Positions 8,655 through 16,722 of a stretch of 64,000 bases of DNA are shown piece by piece. Made by a program: the position numbers and the translations under genes. Under the pieces are notes generated by a model. The model did no database searches and was not told the origin of the DNA. It worked only from the letters and a program-made list of their open reading frames with translations. The DNA is from Kribbella pittospori (GTDB taxonomy: Bacteria > Actinomycetota > Actinomycetes > Propionibacteriales > Kribbellaceae): contig NZ_SJKB01000008.1 in NCBI RefSeq assembly GCF_004331465.1, positions 124,001 through 188,000 of the forward strand. The letters are read 5' to 3'. The stretch's first letter is position 1, and each line of letters starts with the position of its first letter.

Positions 8655-9568
8655 CGCAGACGATCGTTGCGCGAAGCCGCGCGCCCCGGAAGGTCGTGCA
8701 GGGCGTGCCGATGCCGTCCTGGCCGATGCGGGTGTTCAAGGGCCTGGTCCTGCTCGTGTTCTGCGCGGTGGTGATCATCCCGTTCGTCGGGGTGATCTCG
8801 ACCAGCGTCGCGCCGAACAAACAGATCAACGAGTCCGGCGGCCTGGTGCTGTTCCCAGACTCGGTCAACTTCGGCGCCTACGAGTCGCTGTTCGCCGGCG
8901 GCGTGGTGACCCAGGCGCTGTTCATCAGCATCTTCGTCACCGTGGTCGGCACGCTGCTCAGCCTGACCGTGTCGTGTCTGCTCGCCTACGCGTTGTCCCG
9001 GCCGGGGTTCGCGGCCGGGCGGCCGATCCTGCTGGTGGTCCTGTTCAGCATGCTGTTCTCCCCCGGCATCATCCCGACGTACCTCGTGGTCAAGGGCGCC
9101 GGGCTGCTGGACAGCATCTGGGCCCTGATCGTGCCGACGATGGTGAGCGCGTTCAACGTGATCGTGCTGCGGGCGTTCTTCATGAACCTGCCGAACGAGA
9201 TCACCGAGAGCGCCCGGATCGACGGCGCGGGTGAGCTGAAGACGTTCGTCCACATCGTGTTGCCGCTGTCCAAGGCCGTGCTGTCGGTGATCGGATTGTT
9301 CTACGCGGTGGCGTACTGGAACGCGTTCTTCTCCGCGCTGCTCTACCTGAACGACAGCAAGCTGTGGCCGTTGCAACTGGTGCTGCGGACGTACGTGATC
9401 AACGACACCCAACTCGGCAGTGCGGAGCTCGGCACCGAACTGCTCCCACCGCAGGCGTCGATCCAGATGGCGATCCTGGTCGTCTCGATCGTGCCGATCC
9501 TGATCATCTACCCGTTCCTGCAGCGGCACTTCGCCAAGGGCGTACTGACCGGGGCCGTCAAAGGTTGA
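8651..9568 (+). CDS. ABC sugar permease, YtcP/AraQ type
   Basis: 305 aa, about six membrane segments, with the EAA loop at ITESARIDGAGELKTFVHIV. It is the partner of the preceding LplB-type subunit: type I carbohydrate importers need two different permeases. Its start overlaps the upstream stop by ATGA. It is the last gene of the plus-strand importer operon; a hairpin at 9623-9657 follows. Confidence 0.9.
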   Translation: MTQTIVARSRAPRKVVQGVPMPSWPMRVFKGLVLLVFCAVVIIPFVGVISTSVAPNKQINESGGLVLFPDSVNFGAYESLFAGGVVTQALFISIFVTVVGTLLSLTVSCLLAYALSRPGFAAGRPILLVVLFSMLFSPGIIPTYLVVKGAGLLDSIWALIVPTMVSAFNVIVLRAFFMNLPNEITESARIDGAGELKTFVHIVLPLSKAVLSVIGLFYAVAYWNAFFSALLYLNDSKLWPLQLVLRTYVINDTQLGSAELGTELLPPQASIQMAILVVSIVPILIIYPFLQRHFAKGVLTGAVKG

Positions 9569-9622
9569 TCGCAACGGCGTGACGGATGCGTCACGAACGG
9601 TCGCCCTGAGCATGACCAGGGG

Positions 9623-9657
9623 TTGCCCAGGGCAACGCCAGGGTTGCGCCTGGGCAA
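9623..9657 (+). terminator. strong stem-loop after the importer operon
   Basis: TTGCCCAGGGCAAC (9623-9636) pairs with GTTGCGCCTGGGCAA (9643-9657), leaving one bulged C and a 6-nt loop. There is no T-run, as is common for actinobacterial terminators. A smaller stem (CGTGACG/CGTCACG, 9578-9595) lies between it and the stop codon. Confidence 0.6.
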
Positions 9658-9690
9658 ATCCTGAGCAGACGGCAGGTACCGTCGACAGGT

Positions 9691-10488
9691 ATGGGGACGC
9701 AGGCGCTCGAGCGGGTGGGACTGGGTGGGGAGAACGAGAACCGGCGATCGGGGACAGGCCCGGTCGTCTGGCGGGTGGTACGGGAAGCAGTCCTGTTGGC
9801 GACCTTGTTTCTCGTCTACAGCGCTGGACGCCAGATCGCGGCCAAACACACCGGCTCCGCGTTCGACCATGCGCACGACGTACTCGCCATCCAGAACTGG
9901 CTGCACCTGCCGAACGAGGCCTCGATCCAGCACGCGGCGCTGAAGCTTCCGCACCTGGTCGAGGGCGCGAACCTGTACTACGCGTCGGTGCATGCACCGC
10001 TGACAGCCGCCGTACTGCTGTGGCTGAGCATCTGGCGGCCGAAGGCCTACTCGCACGTTCGCTGGACGATCGTGGCGCTGACCGGCCTGGCGCTGGTCGG
10101 TCACATCGTGTTTCCGCTGGCACCGCCGCGGATGATGCCCGGGTTCGTCGACACCGGGCTGACGTTCGGCCAGTCCGTGTACGGCGTGGAGCGGTCCGGC
10201 GGGATGGCGAACCAGTTCGCCGCGATGCCGAGCCTGCATGTCGGGTGGGCGGCGCTGATCGCGCTCTCGATGATCCTGATCACCCGGACGAAGTGGCGCT
10301 GGCTCTGGCTGGCGCACCCGATCATCACCTTCGCGGTGGTCGTGGTGACCGCGAACCACTACTGGCTGGACGGCATCGTCGTACTCCTCCTGCTCGCGGC
10401 CACGCTGCCCCTGCTGCTCCGGCCCGGCCTGCACGACGACAGGCTGCGGACCCGTAATTCGGTTCCCCCGCGGCGGGTGCTCAAGTAA
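9691..10488 (+). CDS. PAP2-superfamily membrane phosphatase (AUR1-like)
   Basis: 265 aa with about six hydrophobic segments. The two conserved phosphatase motifs are PSLHVGW near residue 178 and NHYWLDG near 225; these hold the His residues used in phosphoryl transfer. The spacing and lone HxxxD ending resemble the PAP2/inositol-phosphoryl-transferase subgroup. It probably dephosphorylates or transfers a phospho-headgroup on a lipid at the outer membrane face. The ATG at 9691 has no clear ribosome site; a -10-like TACCGT at 9677-9682 suggests a very short leader. Confidence 0.82.
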   Translation: MGTQALERVGLGGENENRRSGTGPVVWRVVREAVLLATLFLVYSAGRQIAAKHTGSAFDHAHDVLAIQNWLHLPNEASIQHAALKLPHLVEGANLYYASVHAPLTAAVLLWLSIWRPKAYSHVRWTIVALTGLALVGHIVFPLAPPRMMPGFVDTGLTFGQSVYGVERSGGMANQFAAMPSLHVGWAALIALSMILITRTKWRWLWLAHPIITFAVVVVTANHYWLDGIVVLLLLAATLPLLLRPGLHDDRLRTRNSVPPRRVLK

Positions 10489-10527
10489 CGTGGCTGGGCT
10501 TCCCACACCCCTTGCCGGAGGTTCCGC

Positions 10528-12552
10528 ATGCCCCCCGATTCGTCCGACACCCTCCAGGCCGAGAAGGACTACCTGAAGACCTCGCGCGCCGCGCTCGCGG
10601 TGATGCGGGAGAAGACCGGCGCGCTGGAGATCCACAGCGCGGACCGGGTCAACGAGGAGTTCCTGAAGGCCGCGATCTGGCGGCGGATGAAGGAACTGGA
10701 GGACGACCCGGAGGTGCCGCTGTTCTTCGGCCGGCTGGACTACCTGGAGCCGACCGACGAGACGTTCCACATCGGCCGCCGGCATGTGAACGACGAGCTG
10801 GGCGAGCCGCTGGTGGTGGACTGGCGGGCGGATATCTCGGTGCCGTTCTACCGGGCCAGCAAGACCGAGCCGATGGGGGTCGGCATCCGGCGCCGGTTCG
10901 GCTTCACGCACGGCGAGATGACCGCGTTCGAGGACGAGGACCTGACGTCGTCCGCGGCCGCCGAGCAGCACAGCAACATCCTGGACGCCGAGATCGAGCG
11001 CCCGCGCTCCGGCCCGATGCGCGACATCGTGGCCACGATCCAGCCGGAGCAGGACGTGATCGTCCGGGCCGGCGTCGACGACACCATCTGCGTCCAGGGA
11101 GCGCCCGGGACCGGGAAGACCGCGGTCGGGCTGCACCGGGCGGCGTACCTGCTCTATGCGTACCGCGACCAGCTCAGCCGGTCCGGTGTGCTCGTGGTCG
11201 GACCGAACGCGAGCTTCCTGCGGTACATCGGCGACGTACTGCCCGCACTGGGCGAGATCGAGGCGAAGCAGACCACCGTTGAGGAGCTGGTCGGACGGGT
11301 GCGCGTGGCCGGGCCGGGTCCCGCGGCGGTCGACGTACTCAAGGGCGATGTGCGGATGGCGGAGGTGCTGCACCGGGCGGTGTGGTCGCAGGTGCAGCTG
11401 CCGAAGGAGGCGCTGGTCGTCCCGCGGGGCGCACACCGCTGGCGGGTGGCGACGTACCAGGCGGAGGAGCTCGTCAACGAGCTTCGGACGCGAGGAGTCC
11501 GGTACGGCGCCGGCCGGGCGATGCTGCCGCAGCGGCTGGCCCACGCCGTGCTGCTGCGGATGGAGGCGGCGGGCGACTCCCCGGACGACCGGGTGCAGGA
11601 CGCTGTCGCGCGCAGCCGTCCGGTCAAGCAGTACGCCGAAGCGCTCTGGCCGGCCGTGGACCCGGCGAAGCTGCTCTTCCGGCTCTTCACCGATCCGGCG
11701 CTCCTGGCCGAGCACGCCGACGGCATCCTGACTCCGGAAGAGCAGGAGCTGCTGCTCTGGGAGAAGGCACCCCGCTCGGCCGGTGCGGCGAAGTGGTCCG
11801 TCGCGGACGCCACTCTGATCGACGAGATCGCCGATCTGGTCGACCGTACGCCGTCACTCGGTCACGTGGTGCTGGACGAGGCGCAGGACCTGTCGGCGAT
11901 GCAACTGCGGGCCGTCGGCCGTCGCTGCTCGACCGGCTCGATGACTGTCCTCGGCGACATCGCGCAGGGCACCACTCCCTGGGCCACACCGTCCTGGGAC
12001 GAAGCGCTGAAGCACCTGGGCAAGTCCGGCGCCCACACCGAGGAGCTGACCGCCGGCTTCCGCGTCCCCGGTCAGGTGATCGAGTACGCCGCCCGGCTAC
12101 TCCCGACGATCGCTCCGCACCTCACGCCGCCCACAGCCGTACGACGTGCGCGCGGTGAACTCACCATCACACGAGTGCCGGACAGCCTCGCCGCAGCCAT
12201 GGACACCGTCGGCGAAGTGTCGACCCGGCTCGGCTCGATCGGTCTGATCGTTCCTGACGCCCTGGTGCCGGCCACCCGCAAGGCCCTGCTGGCTTTGCAG
12301 ATCCCGTTCTCCGTGCTCGGCGACGAGGACGACGTCGCCGCGCATCTGGACGTTGTACCGGCGTCGCTGGCCAAGGGTCTCGAGTTCGACCACGTCGTAC
12401 TGGTCGAGCCGGCCGGCATCGTCGCCGGTGAGGCCGACGAGCGCACCGGTCTGCGCCGCCTCTACGTCTGCCTCACCCGTGCGGTCACGTCTCTTGCCGT
12501 GCTGCACAGCCAGGACATGCCGGCCGTACTAGAAACCGCGGGAGCCGCCTGA
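10528..12552 (+). CDS. helD: HelD-family helicase (RNA polymerase recycling, UvrD-like)
   Basis: 674 aa SF1-type ATPase. The N-terminal coiled-coil arm is followed by the HelD-specific segment (FFGRLDY, HIGRRHV, VVDWRADIS). Walker A is GAPGTGKT near residue 192, Walker B LDEAQDLS near 448, and the last helicase motif is VCLTRAV. Actinobacterial HelD proteins pull stalled RNA polymerase off DNA, and some confer rifamycin resistance. GGAGG lies 7 nt before the ATG. No rifamycin-associated inverted repeat was found upstream. The last 24 nt overlap the convergent gene that ends at 12529. Confidence 0.88.
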   Translation: MPPDSSDTLQAEKDYLKTSRAALAVMREKTGALEIHSADRVNEEFLKAAIWRRMKELEDDPEVPLFFGRLDYLEPTDETFHIGRRHVNDELGEPLVVDWRADISVPFYRASKTEPMGVGIRRRFGFTHGEMTAFEDEDLTSSAAAEQHSNILDAEIERPRSGPMRDIVATIQPEQDVIVRAGVDDTICVQGAPGTGKTAVGLHRAAYLLYAYRDQLSRSGVLVVGPNASFLRYIGDVLPALGEIEAKQTTVEELVGRVRVAGPGPAAVDVLKGDVRMAEVLHRAVWSQVQLPKEALVVPRGAHRWRVATYQAEELVNELRTRGVRYGAGRAMLPQRLAHAVLLRMEAAGDSPDDRVQDAVARSRPVKQYAEALWPAVDPAKLLFRLFTDPALLAEHADGILTPEEQELLLWEKAPRSAGAAKWSVADATLIDEIADLVDRTPSLGHVVLDEAQDLSAMQLRAVGRRCSTGSMTVLGDIAQGTTPWATPSWDEALKHLGKSGAHTEELTAGFRVPGQVIEYAARLLPTIAPHLTPPTAVRRARGELTITRVPDSLAAAMDTVGEVSTRLGSIGLIVPDALVPATRKALLALQIPFSVLGDEDDVAAHLDVVPASLAKGLEFDHVVLVEPAGIVAGEADERTGLRRLYVCLTRAVTSLAVLHSQDMPAVLETAGAA

Positions 12553-13947
12553 GCGCCTCGACGAGCGCCGGGAGGACCCGCCACCGCTGGAGCGCGTGCG
12601 GGACGACCAGGAGCTGCGCCGACGACGGCCGCTGGAACCGCTGGACCAGCCGTCGCTGTCGGAAGAGCCTGAGGACGCCGACCAACTGCTGACCGAGCTC
12701 CCCACGTCGGAGCTCCACCGGCCCAGCCGGGCACCGGGACGGCGAGAACGCCAACGAGCCCGCATCTGGTCTCTCGTCCGGCGAGCGTCGTCGTCAGGGA
12801 ACCACCACTGACGCTCGTCGCCCTGCGACCAGTAGCCGTCGATGTACGCCGACATCTTCTCCCCGACCATCCAGTACGGCCGCAGGTTGCCACTCCACTG
12901 CTCGACCATCCGGACCTGCGGCTCCTCCCCGGCCACCGCCCGCTCCTTGCAGGCCGCGCAGACCTGAACCTCGCGGACCGCTCCGCGCTCCGGCTGCCAC
13001 TCGACGGACGCCGTACTCGGACCGTGGCGGGGGTCGAAGAAGCAGGGCGGCGTCGGCTCCGGGATCGGCTTGCGGGCACGTACCGCATCCAGACACACCA
13101 GTCCGTACCGCGCAGAGCCCAGCAGCGTCGTCACGGCCTGGACATCGTCGTCACCCTCGGCCTCGTCCAGCCGGTGCCGCGCCTTCTCGACCGCGTCCAG
13201 CACGTCCTTGGACAGCTTGGACTGCTGCGGGTCGGGCGTGGTCGGCAGGTCGGACACCTGCTGCGACAGAGCGATGATCTCCTCGTTCAGCAGCGGCTTG
13301 GTGAGCTCCAGGTGCTCCTTCTCGTCCTTCCGGCGAGCCCGGCGAGCCCCGAGTGCCGACACACCCCACCAAAGCCCAGCCAGTCCGGCCGCACCACCGG
13401 CGTACGGCGCAGCGTCGATGTAGAACGGCTTGTCGACCTGCTGAGCCCGCTCGATGAACTTGCCCAGCATGTCCTCGTAGTCCGGCGCACAGCAGTCCAC
13501 CGCCTGGTCCACGGCGTCCCCCACGTGGTACGTCGGCCCGTGGTCAGCCCGCTGCACGGCGTGGAACCCGCGGCCGTCGGACTCCGACGACGCGTCCACC
13601 AGTACGGCGTACACACCCTCGACACCGACGCGGTCGTACAGCTGGTCCGCGATCTCCTCGCCCTCCCAGGCCAGGTTCACGGAGAAGCCGCTGTCCGACG
13701 TGTTGATCTTCTCCGCCGGGATGACAGCGATCCGGATCGGTGCCGCGGCGCTCTTGGCCGCCGCGTCGAGCTGCGAGACCTCGGCCGGCGACAGCTCCTT
13801 CACATCCGGGTCGACCCAGATGCCGGCGTCGCCGAGGTGACCGGCCACGGTGCTCATGTAGGCGTCGGGATCCTCGGCCGCGTGAGCAGGCAGTGCGGGC
13901 AGTACCGAGGCCGCGACCAGTGCGAACGCTCCCAGCAGACGCTTCAC
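12529..13947 (-). CDS. secreted/membrane protein with Ser/Arg/Gly-rich tail; paralogue of the next gene upstream
   Basis: 472 aa. A signal peptide (ends near AHA-AEDPD), an extracytoplasmic alpha/beta segment (IRIAVIPAEKIN, then GVYAVLVDAS), a hydrophobic segment near residue 190 (AGGAAGLAGLWWG), a charged cytoplasmic helix region, and a cluster CFFDPRHG then VCAACKERA that looks like a metal site. The last ~80 residues are almost only Ser, Arg and Gly. The same order of parts is seen in the 340-aa product of 13944-14966, with which it overlaps by ATGA. I do not recognise a named family; the N-terminal part recalls TPM-like modules. The 3' end overlaps helD in the opposite direction. Confidence 0.75.
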   Translation of the reverse strand: MKRLLGAFALVAASVLPALPAHAAEDPDAYMSTVAGHLGDAGIWVDPDVKELSPAEVSQLDAAAKSAAAPIRIAVIPAEKINTSDSGFSVNLAWEGEEIADQLYDRVGVEGVYAVLVDASSESDGRGFHAVQRADHGPTYHVGDAVDQAVDCCAPDYEDMLGKFIERAQQVDKPFYIDAAPYAGGAAGLAGLWWGVSALGARRARRKDEKEHLELTKPLLNEEIIALSQQVSDLPTTPDPQQSKLSKDVLDAVEKARHRLDEAEGDDDVQAVTTLLGSARYGLVCLDAVRARKPIPEPTPPCFFDPRHGPSTASVEWQPERGAVREVQVCAACKERAVAGEEPQVRMVEQWSGNLRPYWMVGEKMSAYIDGYWSQGDERQWWFPDDDARRTRDQMRARWRSRRPGARLGRWSSDVGSSVSSWSASSGSSDSDGWSSGSSGRRRRSSWSSRTRSSGGGSSRRSSRRSGGSRGF

Positions 13948-14966
13948 CGTTCTCCTCCCGAGAGGCGGTTCCGGCAGGCGGCGCAGACCGGGACCTCACG
14001 GGACCGGCCACCAGGTGGCTTGTACATCCAGTCGGTCACAGAGATCCCGTGACCGGGGTCGAAGAAGCAGAGTGCTCGCCAGGGCGGCGCGATCTCCCCC
14101 GCGATCCGGGCCTGTGCACAGGCCAACCGCCAGCGGCCGTAGCCGACCGTGGCACGCACCCCCCGCAGCTGTTCGTCGTCGGGCTTGCCGTCGACGACGC
14201 GTCCGGCGGCGGCGTACGCATCCATCGCGGCCTGCACGTCCGCCGTGGTCGCAGTCCCGTCTCCATGGCCATCCAGACGCACGTCCGCCGCATCCAGTTC
14301 CTCCCCGAAGCGGGTGACGTCCTCCCGGGCCAGCCGTCTGCGCTCCTCCACCGTGTCCGCCTCGTCCGGCAGGACGTCGTACGACGGGCGGTACAGCGCA
14401 GGGCCGTCGTCCTTGCCCGGCCGGGACCTCCACCAGCGCAGCGCGAAGGCACCGGCGATCAGTACGACCAGGACGATGACAGACGGCCACAGCCAGCCGG
14501 GCGGACCACTCGGCGCCTTGGGCGCGCCGAGCTGGTCCAGCACTCCGTTGAGCGTGCCGACCGGATCGGACCGGCTGTGCTTGCCCAGCTCGTCGGTCAG
14601 GATGCTCGCGATCGGGGTGTCGACGCCGACCGCGCTCCCCCAGGTGATCAGCCCGCCGAACACGATCACGTAGATCCCGTCCGCCGACTGCTTGTCGACG
14701 ACGGAGTCCAGGAACGCCTGGGCCGAGTCCTGCTTGTCCCGCCGGCCGTCGTTCAGCGCCTCTGCCGGGAGTACAGCGATCCGGATCGCCGGGCTGTGGT
14801 CCTTGATCCGCTCGGCCAGCTTCGCGGCCTCGTCGTCCGGGACCAGTGCGCGCTGCGACGAATCGACGTACACGGGTGACGTCTGCCAGCCTTCGACGAC
14901 CGCTGCGGGGTCACTGGAGCCTGACACCGTGGACGTGAGCAGCAGGAGGGCGGCCAGAAAACGCAT
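13944..14966 (-). CDS. secreted/membrane protein, paralogue of downstream gene
   Basis: 340 aa. It has a short signal peptide, an extracytoplasmic domain with PVYVDSSQRALVPDDEAAKL, IRIAVLPAEALN and GIYVIVFGG, one clear membrane helix near residues 158-178 (WLWPSVIVLVVLIAGAFAL), and a cytoplasmic part ending in CFFDPGHG and VCAACRNRL. The matching motifs in its neighbour show tandem duplication followed by divergence. The two overlap by four bases and must be made together. Function unknown; the shape suggests an envelope sensor or assembly factor (inference). Confidence 0.75.
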   Translation of the reverse strand: MRFLAALLLLTSTVSGSSDPAAVVEGWQTSPVYVDSSQRALVPDDEAAKLAERIKDHSPAIRIAVLPAEALNDGRRDKQDSAQAFLDSVVDKQSADGIYVIVFGGLITWGSAVGVDTPIASILTDELGKHSRSDPVGTLNGVLDQLGAPKAPSGPPGWLWPSVIVLVVLIAGAFALRWWRSRPGKDDGPALYRPSYDVLPDEADTVEERRRLAREDVTRFGEELDAADVRLDGHGDGTATTADVQAAMDAYAAAGRVVDGKPDDEQLRGVRATVGYGRWRLACAQARIAGEIAPPWRALCFFDPGHGISVTDWMYKPPGGRSREVPVCAACRNRLSGGER

Positions 14967-15000
14967 GGCCGCTATCCTGCTCTATCCCGGGTGCGAACCG

Positions 15001-16191
15001 TCAGTCGGTCGCAGTGACAGTGACACGGTCCTCTTCGGGCTCCAGGTGCTCGATCTCCTCGAGCCCGGGATCGCGCCGCAGTGTGAACACCAGCCCGAGC
15101 ACGATCAGCGTCAGTACGGCGGACATCGGCGGCAGGAACCGCAGACCGGCCATGTCGATGACCAGACCGCCGACCACTGCGGCCAGTCCGGCACCCAGGT
15201 AGATCGCCGAGGCGTTGAGCGCGATCAGCAGGCCACCGCCGAGTTCCAGCAACAGGTTCTGGATCGGCGGGTTGAAGGCCCAGGTGAACAGACCCAGCAC
15301 GAACAGAGCGGCTGCTGCACCGCCGATCGAGTTCGCGGTGAGGTCGAGTGTGGCGACGACGGCGATGATGCCGACCAGCAGCACGATCAGCGTGCGGATG
15401 CTGCCGAACCGGTCCGTGGCCCGGCCACCGATCACGTTGCCCAGTACGCCGCCCACGCCGTACAGGAGGAGCAGGATGCTGGTGGCGTTGCCGGCCAGGC
15501 CCGCGGTCTCCTTCAGGAACGGGACGATGTAGATGTAGACGCTCAGGGCGGCCAGCACTGCCAGGATCGTGATCGCCAGTACGGTCTGCACGCGCCGGTC
15601 GGTGACACCGGCGAACCGCTCGCGGAGTCCGACCTGCGGAGGCGCATCGACCTTCGGGAGTGCAGCGCGCTCGACGATGGCGACCAGTACGGCGACTGCT
15701 GTGATGAGCGCGAAGACACCCTTGTAGCCGAGTGTCGGGCCGAGGAAGCTGCCGGTCGGCACTCCGAGAACCAGCGCAAAGGTCAGGCCGCCGAACACGA
15801 TGGCGACGGCTCGGCCGCGCTCCTCCGATGGCAGCAGACCTGTCGCGAACAGAGTGGCCGCCGGGGTGTACATGGCGGCGCCGAACGCGGCCACCACCCG
15901 GCCGACGATCAGCACGGGGTAGTTGGTGGCGACGGTGGCGATCAGGTTGCCCAACGCCGCCAGGACGAGAGCGGCGATGAGCAGAGTACGGCGCTCCCAC
16001 CGGCCGGTCAGCGTGGACAGGATCGGCGCGCCGACGGCGTACGCCAGGGAGAACGCGGTGGCGAGCTGGCCTGCGGCGGTCAGGGAGACGTGGAGCTCGG
16101 AGCTGACGTCGGGCAGCACACCGGACACGACGTACGCGCTGGTGCCGACCGCGAAAGCGCCGGCGCCGAGCAGGTAGATCCGTGCGGACAT
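15001..16191 (-). CDS. MFS transporter, drug/arabinose-efflux type (AraJ-like)
   Basis: 396 aa with 12 predicted membrane segments. The motif after TM2 (LSTLTGRWERRTLL) is the MFS motif A region of DHA1-type proton antiporters. GGAAGG lies before the ATG at 16191. It is divergent from an ArsR regulator whose probable operator lies between the two, so it is likely derepressed by the compound it exports. The substrate cannot be told from sequence. Confidence 0.88.
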   Translation of the reverse strand: MSARIYLLGAGAFAVGTSAYVVSGVLPDVSSELHVSLTAAGQLATAFSLAYAVGAPILSTLTGRWERRTLLIAALVLAALGNLIATVATNYPVLIVGRVVAAFGAAMYTPAATLFATGLLPSEERGRAVAIVFGGLTFALVLGVPTGSFLGPTLGYKGVFALITAVAVLVAIVERAALPKVDAPPQVGLRERFAGVTDRRVQTVLAITILAVLAALSVYIYIVPFLKETAGLAGNATSILLLLYGVGGVLGNVIGGRATDRFGSIRTLIVLLVGIIAVVATLDLTANSIGGAAAALFVLGLFTWAFNPPIQNLLLELGGGLLIALNASAIYLGAGLAAVVGGLVIDMAGLRFLPPMSAVLTLIVLGLVFTLRRDPGLEEIEHLEPEEDRVTVTATD

Positions 16192-16247
16192 CGAGGACCT
16201 TCCGGACGAGGGTTTCTTATTTCGACCGATATCGTACTACGAAGATC

Positions 16248-16260
16248 ATCGAACTTCGAT
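16248..16260. promoter_or_regulatory. candidate ArsR operator
   Basis: ATCGAACTTCGAT is an odd-length perfect palindrome (6-bp arms, central C) in the 89-nt gap between the divergent MFS and ArsR genes. It is nested within a looser GAAG...CTTC repeat starting at 16241. Position and AT-richness relative to surroundings fit an ArsR site. Confidence 0.5.
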
Positions 16261-16280
16261 GGGCGTCGTATCATGGACAC

Positions 16281-16592
16281 ATGACAAGGAAGGCGCTCCC
16301 GCAGCCGGAGCGCGACGAGATCCGGGTCGAGTCGGTCCTGCAGGCCCTCGGCGAGCCGGTGCGCCTGCAGATCATCCGCGCCCTCGCGGACGCCCCCGAG
16401 GGCATCGCCTGCGGCGAGATCGAGCTCCCGGTCACCGCCTCCACCCGCGCCCACCACCTCCGCATCCTGCGCGAGGCCGGCGTCTTGTCCACCCACACCG
16501 AAGGCACCCGCCGCATCAGCACCCTCCGCCGCGAGGACCTCGAGTCCCTCTACCCCGGCCTCCTGACCGGCATCCTCACCGCCCGCCAGTAA
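16281..16592 (+). CDS. ArsR-family HTH regulator
   Basis: 103 aa, one winged-helix domain: VLQALGEPVRLQIIRAL, then the recognition-helix region STRAHHLRILREAGV. No Cys metal site is visible, so a non-metal ligand is likely. ATG at 16281 is chosen; upstream in-frame codons run into the MFS promoter. Probably represses the divergent MFS gene. Confidence 0.88.
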   Translation: MTRKALPQPERDEIRVESVLQALGEPVRLQIIRALADAPEGIACGEIELPVTASTRAHHLRILREAGVLSTHTEGTRRISTLRREDLESLYPGLLTGILTARQ

Positions 16593-16722
16593 CCACCAGC
16601 GACGGGCGGCGCCTCGTCCCCGGCGGCACCTCCCCGACTGTGAATCTGGTCTGGAAACGTGAGGTCTTGGTGGGGAGATCGAGCGGTTGCCGTGGAGGTG
16701 GGGCTGGCAGACTGGGGCGGTG

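Noticed and set aside
10440..10527. Rifamycin-associated element before helD
   Set aside because: No inverted repeat resembling that element is present in the short upstream gap.
6051..11715. Long minus-strand open frames opposite the ABC importer, PAP2 and helD genes (592, 536 and 735 codons)
   Set aside because: They are Arg/Val/His-rich mirror frames of well-supported plus-strand genes, a usual artefact of high G+C DNA.
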